DNA from: Synechococcus sp. C9
GTDB lineage: Bacteria; Cyanobacteriota; Cyanobacteriia; Gloeomargaritales; Gloeomargaritaceae
DNA: 64,000 nt
Assembly: GCF_022984075.1 (NCBI RefSeq)
Contig: NZ_JALAAD010000001.1
Span: forward strand, 682,001 to 746,000
Direction of reading: 5' to 3'
This document shows, piece after piece, positions 28,212 through 36,757 of the stretch. Position numbers and translations under genes: made by a program. The first letter of the stretch is position 1, and each line of letters starts with the position of its first letter. The notes below the pieces were generated by a model that had not been told where the DNA came from, did not search any database, and saw only the letters and a program-made list of their open reading frames with translations.

Positions 28212-28781
28212 ATGGATGCCAAGGATTTTTTTGCCCGCAGTGCAGGTCAATGGCATTCCCAACGGGTGACCCATCATTTGGCCTTTCGGCAAACGGAAAT
28301 GGGTCGCTCGCTCATTTCGGTCACGTCCCTGCCCTTGGATGATCCCGGCGTGAATGCCGTCTGTACGTTGTACCAATATTCCTGGGAGCAGGCGCATGGA
28401 GCGTCCCGGGTGACCTGGCAGGGGGTGATGGGTTGGGACAAGGAAGGGGAACAGCAAAATGGCAGTACAGTGATGGTACTTATTCCCACGGGTGAGCGGA
28501 CGGGGAAACTCCTCCGGGAGGTCGGTTATGCGGAGAAAAGCCCGGTGGCCGGTTCCTACGAGATGGATGAAACGGGTGCCATGACCCTAGTCACGGAATA
28601 TGAAACCCTACGCTCCCAGGAACGGCTTTGGTTTGAGGGAGAAACCATCCGTCTGCGTACCAGCACCCTCGGTTATGGGTTTGGGGGCATGAGCATGGCT
28701 ACCTTTGCCGTGGAAACCCGGGCGGAATTGACCCCTCCCGCTGACATCAAGGGCACACCCCCGACCATTTTGGGTTGGTAA
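28212..28781 (+). CDS. CpcS/CpeS-family phycobiliprotein lyase
   Basis: A 189-residue lipocalin-fold chromophore lyase that attaches phycocyanobilin (or a related bilin) to a phycobiliprotein cysteine. Family marks are DFFARSAGQWHSQRVTHHLA at the N-terminus, AGSYEMDETGAMTLVTEYE in the middle and ERLWFEGETIRLRTSTL. The subtype (CpcS, CpcU or CpeS) cannot be fixed by eye. It follows psaI by 42 bp, grouping two light-harvesting functions. Confidence 0.87.
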   Translation: MDAKDFFARSAGQWHSQRVTHHLAFRQTEMGRSLISVTSLPLDDPGVNAVCTLYQYSWEQAHGASRVTWQGVMGWDKEGEQQNGSTVMVLIPTGERTGKLLREVGYAEKSPVAGSYEMDETGAMTLVTEYETLRSQERLWFEGETIRLRTSTLGYGFGGMSMATFAVETRAELTPPADIKGTPPTILGW

Positions 28782-28862
28782 CGCACTTTAGCCGATTGGT
28801 TCTGATGTGACCCGTTCGGTGGCGTCAATTGCAATTGATAAAACTATCTGTAAGGAAAATTA

Positions 28863-29843
28863 ATGAAAGCAATTGTATGTACAGAGTATGGTTCTCCTGA
28901 GGTGATGCAACTGCAAGAAGTAGAGAAGCCAACGCCCAAAGCCAATGAAATACTGATTAAAATATATGCCACCACTGTCACCTCAGCAGACCGACGCATC
29001 CGCAAAGCTGACTCATTTCCAGTGCGATTTTTCTACGGTTTTCCCAGACCTAAAAAAAATACCATTTTGGGGTCGGAATTAGCCGGAGAAATTGAAGCGG
29101 TTGGCAAAAATGTCAAACAATTCAAAGTAGGTGATCCGGTCTTTGCCGGTGCCGGAATTGGTCTTGGTGCCAATGCGGAATACATTTGTTTGCCGGAAAC
29201 GGGTGCGGTTGCCATCAAACCGACCAATATGACCTATGAGGAAGCGGCGGCTATTCCTTTTGGGGCAACAACTTCCCTATTTTTCCTGAGAGACAAGGGC
29301 AAGATTCAGAGGGGGCAGGAGGTTTTGATTTATGGGGCTTCTGGGGCATTGGGGATGGCTGCCGTCCAGCTTGCCAAGTTCTTTGGAGCACAGGTAACGG
29401 GGGTGTGTCGCACAGCGAAATTGGACTTGGTGAAATCTCTGGGAGCTGATAGCGTAATTGACTATACGCAAGAGGATTTTACTCAAAACGGTAAGACCTA
29501 CGATATTATTTTTGACACCAGCGGTAAAAGCCCATTTGCAGGTTGCCTAAAGTCTCTGAAACCGGATGGACGTTATCTGAGGGCAGTTCATATTAATCTC
29601 TTGCCAATCCTGCGGGGGCTGTGGACGTCCATGACCAGCCGTAAGCAAGTCATGGGTGGGGTAGCAATCGAACGTCAAGAGGATTTGCTATTCCTCAAAG
29701 AGTTAATTGAGGCGGGGAAAATCAGGTCGGTCATCGATAGATGTTACCCATTAGAGCAGACTGCCGAGGCGCACCGGTATGTTGAACAAGGAGGAAAAAA
29801 AGGCAATGTCGTTATCACTGTGGGGCAACAAAATAAAGGCTAA
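28863..29843 (+). CDS. NAD(P)-dependent alcohol dehydrogenase/quinone oxidoreductase (MDR family)
   Basis: A 326-residue medium-chain dehydrogenase/reductase. The GroES-like half begins [20 protein letters not shown]. The Rossmann motif is [20 protein letters not shown] near residue 152. The catalytic-zinc cysteine and structural-zinc cysteines are absent, placing it with zinc-independent quinone oxidoreductases. A ribosome site AAGGA precedes the ATG. The sequence is clearly more AT-rich than the surrounding genes and is followed by a dense block of mobile repeats, so horizontal acquisition is plausible. Confidence 0.88.
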   Translation: MKAIVCTEYGSPEVMQLQEVEKPTPKANEILIKIYATTVTSADRRIRKADSFPVRFFYGFPRPKKNTILGSELAGEIEAVGKNVKQFKVGDPVFAGAGIGLGANAEYICLPETGAVAIKPTNMTYEEAAAIPFGATTSLFFLRDKGKIQRGQEVLIYGASGALGMAAVQLAKFFGAQVTGVCRTAKLDLVKSLGADSVIDYTQEDFTQNGKTYDIIFDTSGKSPFAGCLKSLKPDGRYLRAVHINLLPILRGLWTSMTSRKQVMGGVAIERQEDLLFLKELIEAGKIRSVIDRCYPLEQTAEAHRYVEQGGKKGNVVITVGQQNKG

Positions 29844-30081
29844 TCAAATTAAATGAAAATCCTAATTGAATTTAGAACAAAGGTCGTCGGGGCACCTTCT
29901 CCGTACTTGGTTTTAGAGAATTTTGGTATGCCTGCAACAGGCAAACTAGCCTTAATCAATTAGGGTTACTATAGCTAAACATACAAAGGTTGACATGATA
30001 TGGGTCGCTGGGCGTAGCCCCGCATTGGTTTCCCAGAATCTTAAGGCGACAACCTTAACCTACCTAGCTATATAATTTCTG

Positions 30082-30180
30082 TAGCAATCCTAAATGAGAA
30101 TGGAACAGGGGTCGCAGGGGCACCGCCCCCGTCCTTGGTTCTGGAAAATTTCTGTTTGTTAATCAAGTAACGTTGCTATA
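30082..30180 (+). repeat. Family-1 MITE-like repeat, tandem copy A
   Basis: Reads TAGCAATCCTAAATGAGAAT … GGTCGCAGGGGCACCGCCCC … TTGGTTCT … AAGTAACGTTGCTATA. The ends are imperfect inverted repeats and the centre is a GGGGC-ACC-GCCCC hairpin. It is in the same orientation as, and two bases from, copy B. Confidence 0.85.
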
Positions 30181-30182
30181 GA

Positions 30183-30283
30183 TATAGCAATCCTAAATGA
30201 GAATAGAATAGGGGTCGCAGGGGCACCGCCCCCGTCCTTGGTTCTAGGAAATTTCTGTTTGTTAATCAAGTAACGTTACTATA
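30183..30283 (+). repeat. Family-1 MITE-like repeat, tandem copy B
   Basis: Differs from copy A by only a few substitutions (GAATAGAATA for GAATGGAACA). The ends are TATAGCAATCC and GTTACTATA. The close match and head-to-tail arrangement suggest local duplication or insertion of one copy beside the other. Confidence 0.85.
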
Positions 30284-30435
30284 GATATTAGTGTCCTGAA
30301 ACGTGCTATTTTTAACTTGGTAGTGATCAGGAATCTGCCTGTATCCCCAGTCATCACAAAATGAAATTTTTGCTGGCAATGGTTACCATTTGATGAATAG
30401 GATGAACATCAACAACGGTGGCTAACGAGTGACCC

Positions 30436-31692
30436 ATGTCAGAAATGCACATTGCCGTTGTCGGTGGGGGAGCCGCCGGTTTTTTTGGAGCAATTCAGGC
30501 CGCCCGCCAATTTCCCCAGCTCCGCATCACAATTTTGGAAGCCCTACCCCAACCCCTGACCAAGGTACGCATCTCCGGCGGCGGACGGTGCAATGTCACC
30601 CACCACTGCTTTGACCCACTCCTGCTGAGCCAACACTACCCCAGGGGCGGCCAGGTGCTCCGGGGACTGTTGACCCGCTTTCAACCCCGGGATGTGCTGG
30701 ACTGGTTTGCCCAAGAAGGGGTGACGCTCAAAACTGAACCCGATGGTCGCATTTTTCCCTGTAGTGATGATAGCAGTACGATTACCACAGCGTTGGTGCG
30801 GGCGGCACAGCGGGCACATATCACCATCCAAAATCAGCATAAAATCCATACCATTCGCCGCCAAGGGGACGGGTTTCACCTGGAATGGGCGGGGGGCGGT
30901 CTGGTCTGTGACCGGGTTTTGCTGGCGACGGGCAGTAGTCCTTCGGGTTATGCCATTGCCACTCAGTTGGGACATCGGTTAATCCCACCGGTACCGGCGC
31001 TGTTCACCCTGCACATTCCTGACCCGGCATTGTGGGCATTGGCGGGGGTGAGTTTGCCCCAGGTGCGTTTGAAATGGCTGGGGGAGGGATTGCCCCGGCT
31101 GGCGCAAAAACATCGGGAACAGCAGGGAGCTTTGCTGATCACCCATTGGGGCCTCAGCGGCCCGGTGGTACTGCGGTTGTCCTCATGGTTGGCTCGTTTT
31201 CTCCACGCTTGTCAATACCAAGGGCAACTCCAGGTGCATTGGTTACCGGCGTGGGGGCGGCAAAAATTGTATGAACAGTGTCAGTTATTACGCACCCAAG
31301 TGGCGGCGAAAACCCTGGGGAATTATCGTCCGGTGCGGGAACTGCCCCAGCGGTTGTGGCATTATTTACTCGCCTGCGCCCACATTCCCCAGGAACGCCG
31401 GTGGGGGGAACTCTCCGGGCGGGAGTTGGAACAATTGTTATTACAAATGACGGCGAAGGTGTATCCGGTCACGGGCAAAGGCATTTTCAAAGAGGAATTT
31501 GTCACCTGTGGCGGGGTGCCTTGGGGGGAGGTGGATAGCCGCACCCTGCACAGCCGGGTCTGTCCGGGGCTGTACTTGGCGGGGGAGGTGCTGGACATGG
31601 ACGGGCTGACGGGGGGATTCAATCTCCAGGCGGCGTGGACCACCGGTTGGATTGCCGGGCAGGCGTTGGGAGCCAGGAATGAAGATGACTAA
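30436..31692 (+). CDS. HI0933/YhiN-family flavoprotein
   Basis: A 418-residue FAD protein of the HI0933-like (TIGR00275) family. FAD-binding motifs: IAVVGGGAAGFFGAIQAA at the N-terminus, ISGGGRCNVTH near residue 50, VLLATGSSPSGYAIATQLGH, and the C-terminal PGLYLAGEVLDMDGLTGGFN. Its physiological substrate is not established for the family. Its 3' end overlaps the plsC start by 14 bp, so the two are probably cotranscribed. Confidence 0.9.
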   Translation: MSEMHIAVVGGGAAGFFGAIQAARQFPQLRITILEALPQPLTKVRISGGGRCNVTHHCFDPLLLSQHYPRGGQVLRGLLTRFQPRDVLDWFAQEGVTLKTEPDGRIFPCSDDSSTITTALVRAAQRAHITIQNQHKIHTIRRQGDGFHLEWAGGGLVCDRVLLATGSSPSGYAIATQLGHRLIPPVPALFTLHIPDPALWALAGVSLPQVRLKWLGEGLPRLAQKHREQQGALLITHWGLSGPVVLRLSSWLARFLHACQYQGQLQVHWLPAWGRQKLYEQCQLLRTQVAAKTLGNYRPVRELPQRLWHYLLACAHIPQERRWGELSGRELEQLLLQMTAKVYPVTGKGIFKEEFVTCGGVPWGEVDSRTLHSRVCPGLYLAGEVLDMDGLTGGFNLQAAWTTGWIAGQALGARNEDD

Positions 31693-32365
31693 ACCCGCAC
31701 CCGATGCCCCGCATTTATCCCCTTGGCTGACGGGAGCCGCCTATTACTTGGGTAAATATCTTATATTTCCTTTGTACTTTGGGAAAATCACGATTACCGG
31801 GCAGGAGCAGATTCCCTCGGCAGGGTCCTTATTGGTCACGCCCACCCATCGTTCTCGCTGGGATGCGGTGTTGGTGCCCCACAGCGTGGGCTGGCTGGTG
31901 TCCGGGCGGCATCTCTATTTCATGGTGGCGGCGGAGGAGGTGCGGGGGTTCCAGGGCTGGTGGATTCGGCGGTTGGGGGGATTTCCGGTGCAACGGGAGC
32001 AACCGGGACGGGAGGCGTTGACCCAGGCGATCACCCTGCTCAGCCGGGGGGATAGTTTGGTGATGTTCCCGGAGGGCAAAATTTCCCGGGAGGGGACGCT
32101 CTTACCTCTGAAACCGGGGCCGGTGCATCTGGCGTTGCAGGCGGTGCAACACAACCCGGAATTAGTTTTACATATTTTGCCTGTATATCTAAAGTACAGC
32201 CATCCCTACCAACCCTGGCGTACCCAGGTGGTGATCCAAATTGGTGCCCCTTTGCGGGTATTGCCCCCCATGAACCAATCCCTGCGCCAGGCGACTTTGG
32301 CGTTAACTGAACGGCTCCGGTCATCCCTGCTGGCCTTGGGTGAGGGACTGCACCACCCGCTCTAA
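31679..32365 (+). CDS. 1-acyl-sn-glycerol-3-phosphate acyltransferase (PlsC-like)
   Basis: A 228-residue membrane-associated acyltransferase of phospholipid/galactolipid synthesis. The HX4D active-site motif is THRSRWDAVL, and the second glycerol-phosphate block is FPEGKISREG. GRHLYFMVAAEEV and GGFPVQREQ correspond to the other conserved blocks. The start is ATG 31679 inside the previous gene. An ATG two codons on is possible. The last 45 bp overlap the 3' end of murF on the opposite strand. Confidence 0.9.
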   Translation: MKMTKPAPDAPHLSPWLTGAAYYLGKYLIFPLYFGKITITGQEQIPSAGSLLVTPTHRSRWDAVLVPHSVGWLVSGRHLYFMVAAEEVRGFQGWWIRRLGGFPVQREQPGREALTQAITLLSRGDSLVMFPEGKISREGTLLPLKPGPVHLALQAVQHNPELVLHILPVYLKYSHPYQPWRTQVVIQIGAPLRVLPPMNQSLRQATLALTERLRSSLLALGEGLHHPL

Positions 32366-33661
32366 CCCCAGGGAATGGGAGGCTTTGACCAACACCCGAT
32401 CCCCCGGTTGCAGGTAGGTTTGTAAATGGTGAATCATTGCCTCCCGGTCGGGCAAAATCTCGGTGGGCACTGGCTTAGCCGCCGTCGCCAGGGGGTAGAT
32501 TTCCGGGTCATCGAGTAGTATTAAATAATCATAATGTAATTCGCTAATTAACCGTCCGACCTGAGCATGGAGCGAGACGGAATGTTCCCCCAATTCCCGC
32601 ATGGCACCCAATACGGCGATGTGGCGTTGTCCGGGGGTTTGTTTCAGGGTGTGCAAGGTGGCGCAAACGGCTTCCGGGCTGGCGTTGTAGGTTTCGTCGA
32701 GCAGGAGAATATCCGGGGCAGTTTGCCACCAGCGACTCCGCCCCGCCGGTACATCCAGGGACAGGGGTTGGGTCGGCCAGGGCACACCCAGGGTTTGGGC
32801 GACGACCAGGGCTGCCAAAAAATTCAGGGCATTGTGGGCGCCAGGCAGGGGCAACGGGGCACGCCAATCCCCCACGATTAACTCAGACTCTGTGACCTGT
32901 GCCTGCATATGCCCCTGGTGCCACCCATAGGTGCAGGTCGCCCCCTCCCAAACCGCCCTTGCTGTATGATGTAATAACTCATTCTCCCGCCAGTAAATGG
33001 CTGTGCCCTGGGGGTCGAGATGGGCAAAGAGTTCACATTTCGCCTGGGCAATCGCTTCCCGGGAACCCAAGCGACCAATGTGCGCTGTGCCGACGGTGGT
33101 AATCACCCCCACATTGGGCTGGGCGATTTGCGCCAGGCGGGCAATTTCCCCCCGTCCCCGCATCCCCATTTCCAGCACCACATAGTTGTATGCCCGGCTC
33201 AGTTGCAACAGGGTTTTCGGCACCCCGATGTCGTTGTTTTCGTTGGCGGCGGTTTTCAGCACCCGCCCCTGGGTGGACAGCACCGCAGCAATCAATTCCT
33301 TAGTGGTGGTTTTCCCCGCCGAGCCAGTGACGGCAATGACGGGGATGGTAAATCGCCGACGCCACCAGGTTGCCAGGGTTTGGTAAGCCGTGAGCGTATC
33401 GGGAACGAGCAACAGCGGCATCTCCGGGGAAAAAAGCTCTTGCTTGTGGACAATGGCCGCCACCGCCCCTTGAGCCAACGCCTGGGGGATAAATTCATGG
33501 CCATCCCACCGTTCCCCTGGCAAGGCGACAAAGACTTCCCCCGCCTGTACCTGTCGGCTATCGGTGGTGATCCCCGCAACCACACCCGTCAGCGGTTGGC
33601 TAGGGGTCGCCCCCAGGATGGCAATCAATTGCTCCAGCCGCAACAAAGGGCATTTCCTCAA
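32321..33661 (-). CDS. murF: UDP-N-acetylmuramoyl-tripeptide-D-alanyl-D-alanine ligase
   Basis: Adds D-Ala-D-Ala to UDP-MurNAc-tripeptide in peptidoglycan synthesis. The Mur ligase ATP loop is VIAVTGSAGKTTTKELIAAVL. ANENNDIGVPKTLL, EMGMRGRGEIARLAQIAQPN and DETYNASPEAV are MurF-specific blocks. At 446 residues it is full length. The start codon is TTG (33661), since no in-frame ATG or GTG fits. A small gene precedes it by 15 bp on the same strand. Confidence 0.95.
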   Translation of the reverse strand: MRKCPLLRLEQLIAILGATPSQPLTGVVAGITTDSRQVQAGEVFVALPGERWDGHEFIPQALAQGAVAAIVHKQELFSPEMPLLLVPDTLTAYQTLATWWRRRFTIPVIAVTGSAGKTTTKELIAAVLSTQGRVLKTAANENNDIGVPKTLLQLSRAYNYVVLEMGMRGRGEIARLAQIAQPNVGVITTVGTAHIGRLGSREAIAQAKCELFAHLDPQGTAIYWRENELLHHTARAVWEGATCTYGWHQGHMQAQVTESELIVGDWRAPLPLPGAHNALNFLAALVVAQTLGVPWPTQPLSLDVPAGRSRWWQTAPDILLLDETYNASPEAVCATLHTLKQTPGQRHIAVLGAMRELGEHSVSLHAQVGRLISELHYDYLILLDDPEIYPLATAAKPVPTEILPDREAMIHHLQTYLQPGDRVLVKASHSLGLERVVQSLTQGQQG

Positions 33662-33676
33662 TGGTTCATCCTGATT

Positions 33677-33865
33677 TTACAGGTCTTCTTCCGCTTGCGT
33701 GCGATAAACCCGCACCAATTCGTGAATGGCAAAGTTCAGGACTTCCACCAGGGATTCCGGCGGCAGGAGGTCACAAATGTGCAGGATTTGCTCCATCACC
33801 GCCTCCCGATTGATGGGGGGTGGGTTCTGTTGACCCGGCGCTAACGGCTCACTCACAGGATTCAT
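33677..33865 (-). CDS. Small hypothetical protein upstream of murF
   Basis: A 62-residue acidic protein, not recognised: a Pro-rich start (MNPVSEPLAPGQ) then helices INREAVMEQILHICDLLPPE and SLVEVLNFAIHELVRVYRTQ. The helical part resembles small cyanobacterial regulators only in general pattern. It is placed 15 bp ahead of murF, so it could be its operon partner. ATG 33865 is chosen over an upstream TTG at 33886. No strong ribosome site is seen. Confidence 0.5.
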   Translation of the reverse strand: MNPVSEPLAPGQQNPPPINREAVMEQILHICDLLPPESLVEVLNFAIHELVRVYRTQAEEDL

Positions 33866-34304
33866 CGGGGGAAGCAAAAATGCCAAAAATCACAAAAACG
33901 GCAATAGTCGCAGGTAAGGAATAGAACTGCGTTCATGATGCTTGACTCCACTGTGGTAATTGCGGAGAAAATCAATGCTCCGTATTTTTACCCTAGAAGT
34001 TGTCACCCACTGCAGGGTCAAGGCCCGATAGCATAAAATATTTTTATAAAAATTTCCGCATATTTACGGATGAAATTTTTGAGTTACTTATGGGTAAATC
34101 GCTCTACCCAGCACCTATAGCAATTTTTATGAGAATTATTACGGATACCAGCCAAGGGTTCCTCCCCTCCCCGGGCAGTCTCTCTCAGAAACTTTACAAA
34201 AATTATTGATCATTCCGTGAAATTAGGTTAAGCTATCGGGACAAGGTCAAAAAAATTGAGCTATTGTGTGCAGAATTACGCAGTTTATCTGAGGGGGAAC
34301 GTTG
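33866..34304. other. Intergenic region (439 bp), nothing recognised
   Basis: AT-rich sequence between the small hypothetical gene and the DUF2949 gene. A frame at 34000-34209 starts with TTG, has no ribosome site and gives a compositionally unlikely peptide. No repeat of either family is seen. Promoters for both flanking genes must lie here, but no pair of boxes is convincing. Confidence 0.4.
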
Positions 34305-34508
34305 ATGTTGTTGGGGCGAGATCCACGGTTAATCCGGTTTTTACAAGAGGAATTGGCGGTATCGGCGGCTTCGATTGAGATGGCGATGCGGCGGGAGGAT
34401 TCGGGGCAGGGGCCACTGCCGATGGTGCTATGGCGTTATGGGTTGATTAGTTTAGACCAATTGGATCAGGTGTTTGCTTGGTTGGATACCGTAGATGCGG
34501 TGAATTAG
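34305..34508 (+). CDS. DUF2949 family protein
   Basis: A 67-residue cyanobacterial protein: LIRFLQEELAVSAASIEMAM then GPLPMVLWRYGLISLDQLDQ. This matches the DUF2949 pattern of a helical, winged-helix-like unit. The function is unknown. A purine-rich GAGGGGG lies 8 bases before ATG 34305 and decides the start over the TTG at 34302. It stands alone, followed by the long repeat-rich gap before the DprA gene. Confidence 0.75.
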   Translation: MLLGRDPRLIRFLQEELAVSAASIEMAMRREDSGQGPLPMVLWRYGLISLDQLDQVFAWLDTVDAVN

Positions 34509-34652
34509 GGTGGTATGCCCCCGCCTGAGGGTTTGGACATGGGATGGATGGTGCCCAGTTCTATCTTTTGACCTGCGCCAAAAATTCTTTCACCAAATTT
34601 TCTTGTTCAGATGCTGATAGCTTAGGATTAGGGTTGGAAAAAAGAGAGTTTC

Positions 34653-34720
34653 AAGGGCACTTCTAAAAATCGGTCGCAGGGTGGGATTTATGGTTGGTTC
34701 AAATAAATAGAAGTTCCCTT
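34653..34720 (+). repeat. Short family-2 MITE-like repeat (68 bp)
   Basis: Left end AAGGGCACTTCTAAAAATCG, right end AATAGAAGTTCCCTT, clear inverted repeats. The interior has GGTCGCAGG and ATGGTTGGTTCAAATA. It is an internally deleted member of the family. Confidence 0.7.
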
Positions 34721-34747
34721 TAATCTTCTACAATTTTAGATTGGCGA

Positions 34748-34848
34748 TATAGCAATCCTAAATGAAAATGGAACAGGGGTCGCAGGGGCACCGCCCCCGC
34801 ATTTGGTTTTGGGAAATTTTTATTTGTAAATCAAGTAGGATTGCTATA
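34748..34848 (+). repeat. Family-1 MITE-like repeat, full length (101 bp)
   Basis: The best-defined copy. Its ends TATAGCAATCCTA and TAGGATTGCTATA are a perfect 13-bp inverted repeat. The core CAGGGGCACCGCCCCCG forms a hairpin. No open reading frame of note is inside. Confidence 0.85.
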
Positions 34849-34919
34849 GAGGTGCCCTGTAATAAAATTGTAATAATAAACAATTACTTGGATAGCACTA
34901 TCTCCCACCCGATTAGGGG

Positions 34920-34968
34920 ACAAATGTCCAGGAGAACCTTGTCCACCCTGCCCCCAGGGATAACCCCT
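34920..34968 (+). repeat. Left direct repeat (copy A) of the DprA-RecQ cassette
   Basis: ACAAATGTCC (34920-34929) is followed by a 39-bp segment starting AGGAGAACCTTGTCC (34930-34968). The 39 bp are identical to 38952-38990, about 4 kb away in the same orientation. Only these two copies were found in the window. Confidence 0.75.
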
Positions 34969-35215
34969 GTAGAACCCATTTGAGATTTCAAGGAGGAGAT
35001 GCGAGACGTTGCAACATACAGTCTTTTAGGTAGTTATGGGATACAGCTAAAATTCCGCTTGCCGTAGGTTGATCACGTTGGGCTTTTAGAATAATCAAGG
35101 TTTTTTTGTATCCCTTAATTTATAAATAGACTGTATCCAAGCATCTTTGTTATTGATTAATCCTTCTTCTTTTGCAAATTGGTTTGCCAAATGTTGCTAC
35201 TGTACCCCATAATAG

Positions 35216-35347
35216 AAGAAAAGACTGTACCAGGGGGCGAGTGGCAATGTGGATTTTGACGAATTTGGGGACGTGGTGGGCAGTTATGACGTGTGGCAGG
35301 TGACACCGGAGGGCAAAATTAAAGTGATTGACCGGGTGACACCTTAA
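35216..35347 (+). pseudogene. 3' remnant of a branched-chain amino acid ABC substrate-binding protein gene
   Basis: The frame reads YQGASGNVDFDEFGDVVGSY then DVWQVTPEGKIKVIDRVTP and a TAA stop. This matches the extreme C-terminus of periplasmic Leu/Ile/Val-type (NatB/LivK) binding proteins, where GASG-x-VDFD-x-x-GDV and W-x-V-x-x-GKI are conserved. An in-frame TAG lies just upstream and no start or N-terminal part exists nearby, so only about 40 codons survive. It sits inside the direct-repeat-bounded cassette. Confidence 0.7.
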
Positions 35348-35467
35348 AACATCTCCGAAAATACAGGTTATTTGGCTCAAATGCCCATACTCATTCGAGA
35401 ACCAGAAACCGGGGGCTAGGTTCCTGCGACCCATTTTTGGAAGTGCCCATTAGCCAGTGTCAAAGCC

Positions 35468-36757
35468 CTAATTAAGGCTGATTAGATGCAACTGTTTATT
35501 CTCCCGATTTAATACATACTTTGTACTTTTCTTTATCACCAGCTTTTCCTGTATGGCTTTCTTTAGCCAAATTCGCACCTGACCCACCCCAACATCTAAC
35601 AGTTCAGCAAGTTCTTTATCTCCTTGCGGTTCACGTAAATGATGTAGAAGTAAAGGTAACACAGCTTCATAAGCATTTTTAGGCAACTTTGATGTCAGTT
35701 CCTTTTCTTGAGGGTTAGCATTATTTGACTGAATTTCTAATTGATTTTTTTTGTTTATATCTAATTGTTTTGAAGTGCTTGTTTGAGTTCCTGTCGTGTG
35801 GATTTGTTTCTGTTCTTCTAGCAAATCTAGTAGGCTACGATTCCATGGTTGGAACGGGAAAGGTATCGCTCCTAATTTAACGAGCTGATAATTTCCCTGG
35901 GGCACATTTCCTTCTAATCGAACCCAAACAAAAATTCTGTTTTCTCTCTTTAATTCTTCCTTGGCTCCAGCCCAGGTTCCACCTTTTTCGTAAGAGGAAT
36001 TTACAACCAGAGCATGATCAGCTAGGGCATACACATATTTATTCCGGTTCATTGCATTTCCCACATTAAATCCCACAGAGGGATCATAGGGTGAGATTAA
36101 GACAACTCGACCTTCACGAAGTCCCTGACGATACTTCATTGATACCGCCGCTTTGCTCAAACTATCTGCTAAAACTCCAACCGATGTACCTCCAACAGAA
36201 ATAGCCGCTAGCATAGCAGTCTCGTCAACGCCACGTGCGCCGCCCGATACGATTTGTATTCCTTGTTCAGCACACTTTTCAGCGATGCGTTGGGTATATC
36301 CAAGCCCCTCATCATCGATGTCGCGAGAACCAACTACGGCTAACCCCCCTGCCGATAGTAAATCTCGATTTCCTACACCATATAGAATTGGGGGAGCTAA
36401 GTGCTTTAATTTCTGCTTCAACCTTTGTGGATAAGTTTCATCACTACGACTTAGTATCCACAAACCCTTACTTGTCCAGTTTTCCACAGCAACTGCTAGC
36501 ATAGCTCCTCGCTCCAAAAGCCGAACTATTCTTTGGGGGTTGAGGTCTCCATTGATCTGATGGAAAACCCAGTTTTTCCCTTCTGTCGTCAGTAAATCGG
36601 CAGGGCGCAGATTATCTTGGTGTAATTTTCGTGCTAAAGCATTGTACTCACTAAGACTCAGGGGCATCGGTTCAACTTGACGGGATTCACCAAATCCTGC
36701 ACATAGAAGCAGAATTGCTTGGGTGTCAGGTTGTAAGATATGCGTAAGTACTGCCAT
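35468..36757 (-). CDS. DprA/SMF-like protein paired with RecQ-PRTase helicase
   Basis: A 429-residue protein. The Rossmann core has LAVVGSRDIDDEGLGYTQ (about 139-156) and IVSGGARGVDETAMLAAI (about 169-186), matching the DprA nucleotide/ssDNA-binding fold. Further blocks are NAMNRNKYVYALADHALVV and EKGGTWAGAKEELKR, versions of the DprA GRNR and SGTxxTA motifs. A C-terminal winged helix (about 360-415) follows a low-complexity Asn/Lys linker. Its ATG directly follows the helicase stop (TAGATG), so the pair is an operon. It is AT-rich and differs from housekeeping DprA. A conflict role like ShosA is inferred from the pairing. Confidence 0.82.
   Translation of the reverse strand: MAVLTHILQPDTQAILLLCAGFGESRQVEPMPLSLSEYNALARKLHQDNLRPADLLTTEGKNWVFHQINGDLNPQRIVRLLERGAMLAVAVENWTSKGLWILSRSDETYPQRLKQKLKHLAPPILYGVGNRDLLSAGGLAVVGSRDIDDEGLGYTQRIAEKCAEQGIQIVSGGARGVDETAMLAAISVGGTSVGVLADSLSKAAVSMKYRQGLREGRVVLISPYDPSVGFNVGNAMNRNKYVYALADHALVVNSSYEKGGTWAGAKEELKRENRIFVWVRLEGNVPQGNYQLVKLGAIPFPFQPWNRSLLDLLEEQKQIHTTGTQTSTSKQLDINKKNQLEIQSNNANPQEKELTSKLPKNAYEAVLPLLLHHLREPQGDKELAELLDVGVGQVRIWLKKAIQEKLVIKKSTKYVLNRENKQLHLISLN

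Larger units (their letters stand above)
29844..30435. other. Intergenic region (592 bp) filled with MITE-like repeats
   Basis: There is no gene here. From left to right: a degenerate family-1 copy (about 29850-29976, ending CAATTAGGGTTACTATA), a related element with its own inverted ends (about 29972-30078; TATAGCTAA … AAGGTTG, then CAACCTT … TAGCTATATA), and two nearly identical full-length family-1 copies. About 150 bp remain before the flavoprotein gene. Confidence 0.65.
34509..35467. other. Intergenic region (959 bp) with repeats and a gene remnant
   Basis: There is no intact gene. It contains a family-2 repeat (34653-34720), a full-length family-1 repeat (34748-34848), the left direct repeat of the DprA-RecQ cassette (34920-34968), a broken substrate-binding-protein gene end (35216-35347) and a degenerate family-2 copy (about 35365-35450) ending 18 bp from the DprA stop codon. 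Confidence 0.65.

Noticed and set aside
34000-34209. A 69-codon frame upstream of the DUF2949 gene
   Set aside because: It starts with TTG, lacks a ribosome site and looks like random AT-rich translation.
35468-36757. Housekeeping competence protein DprA
   Set aside because: Diverged motifs, added winged helix, AT-rich composition and operon with RecQ-PRTase point to a specialised paralogue rather than the natural-transformation protein.
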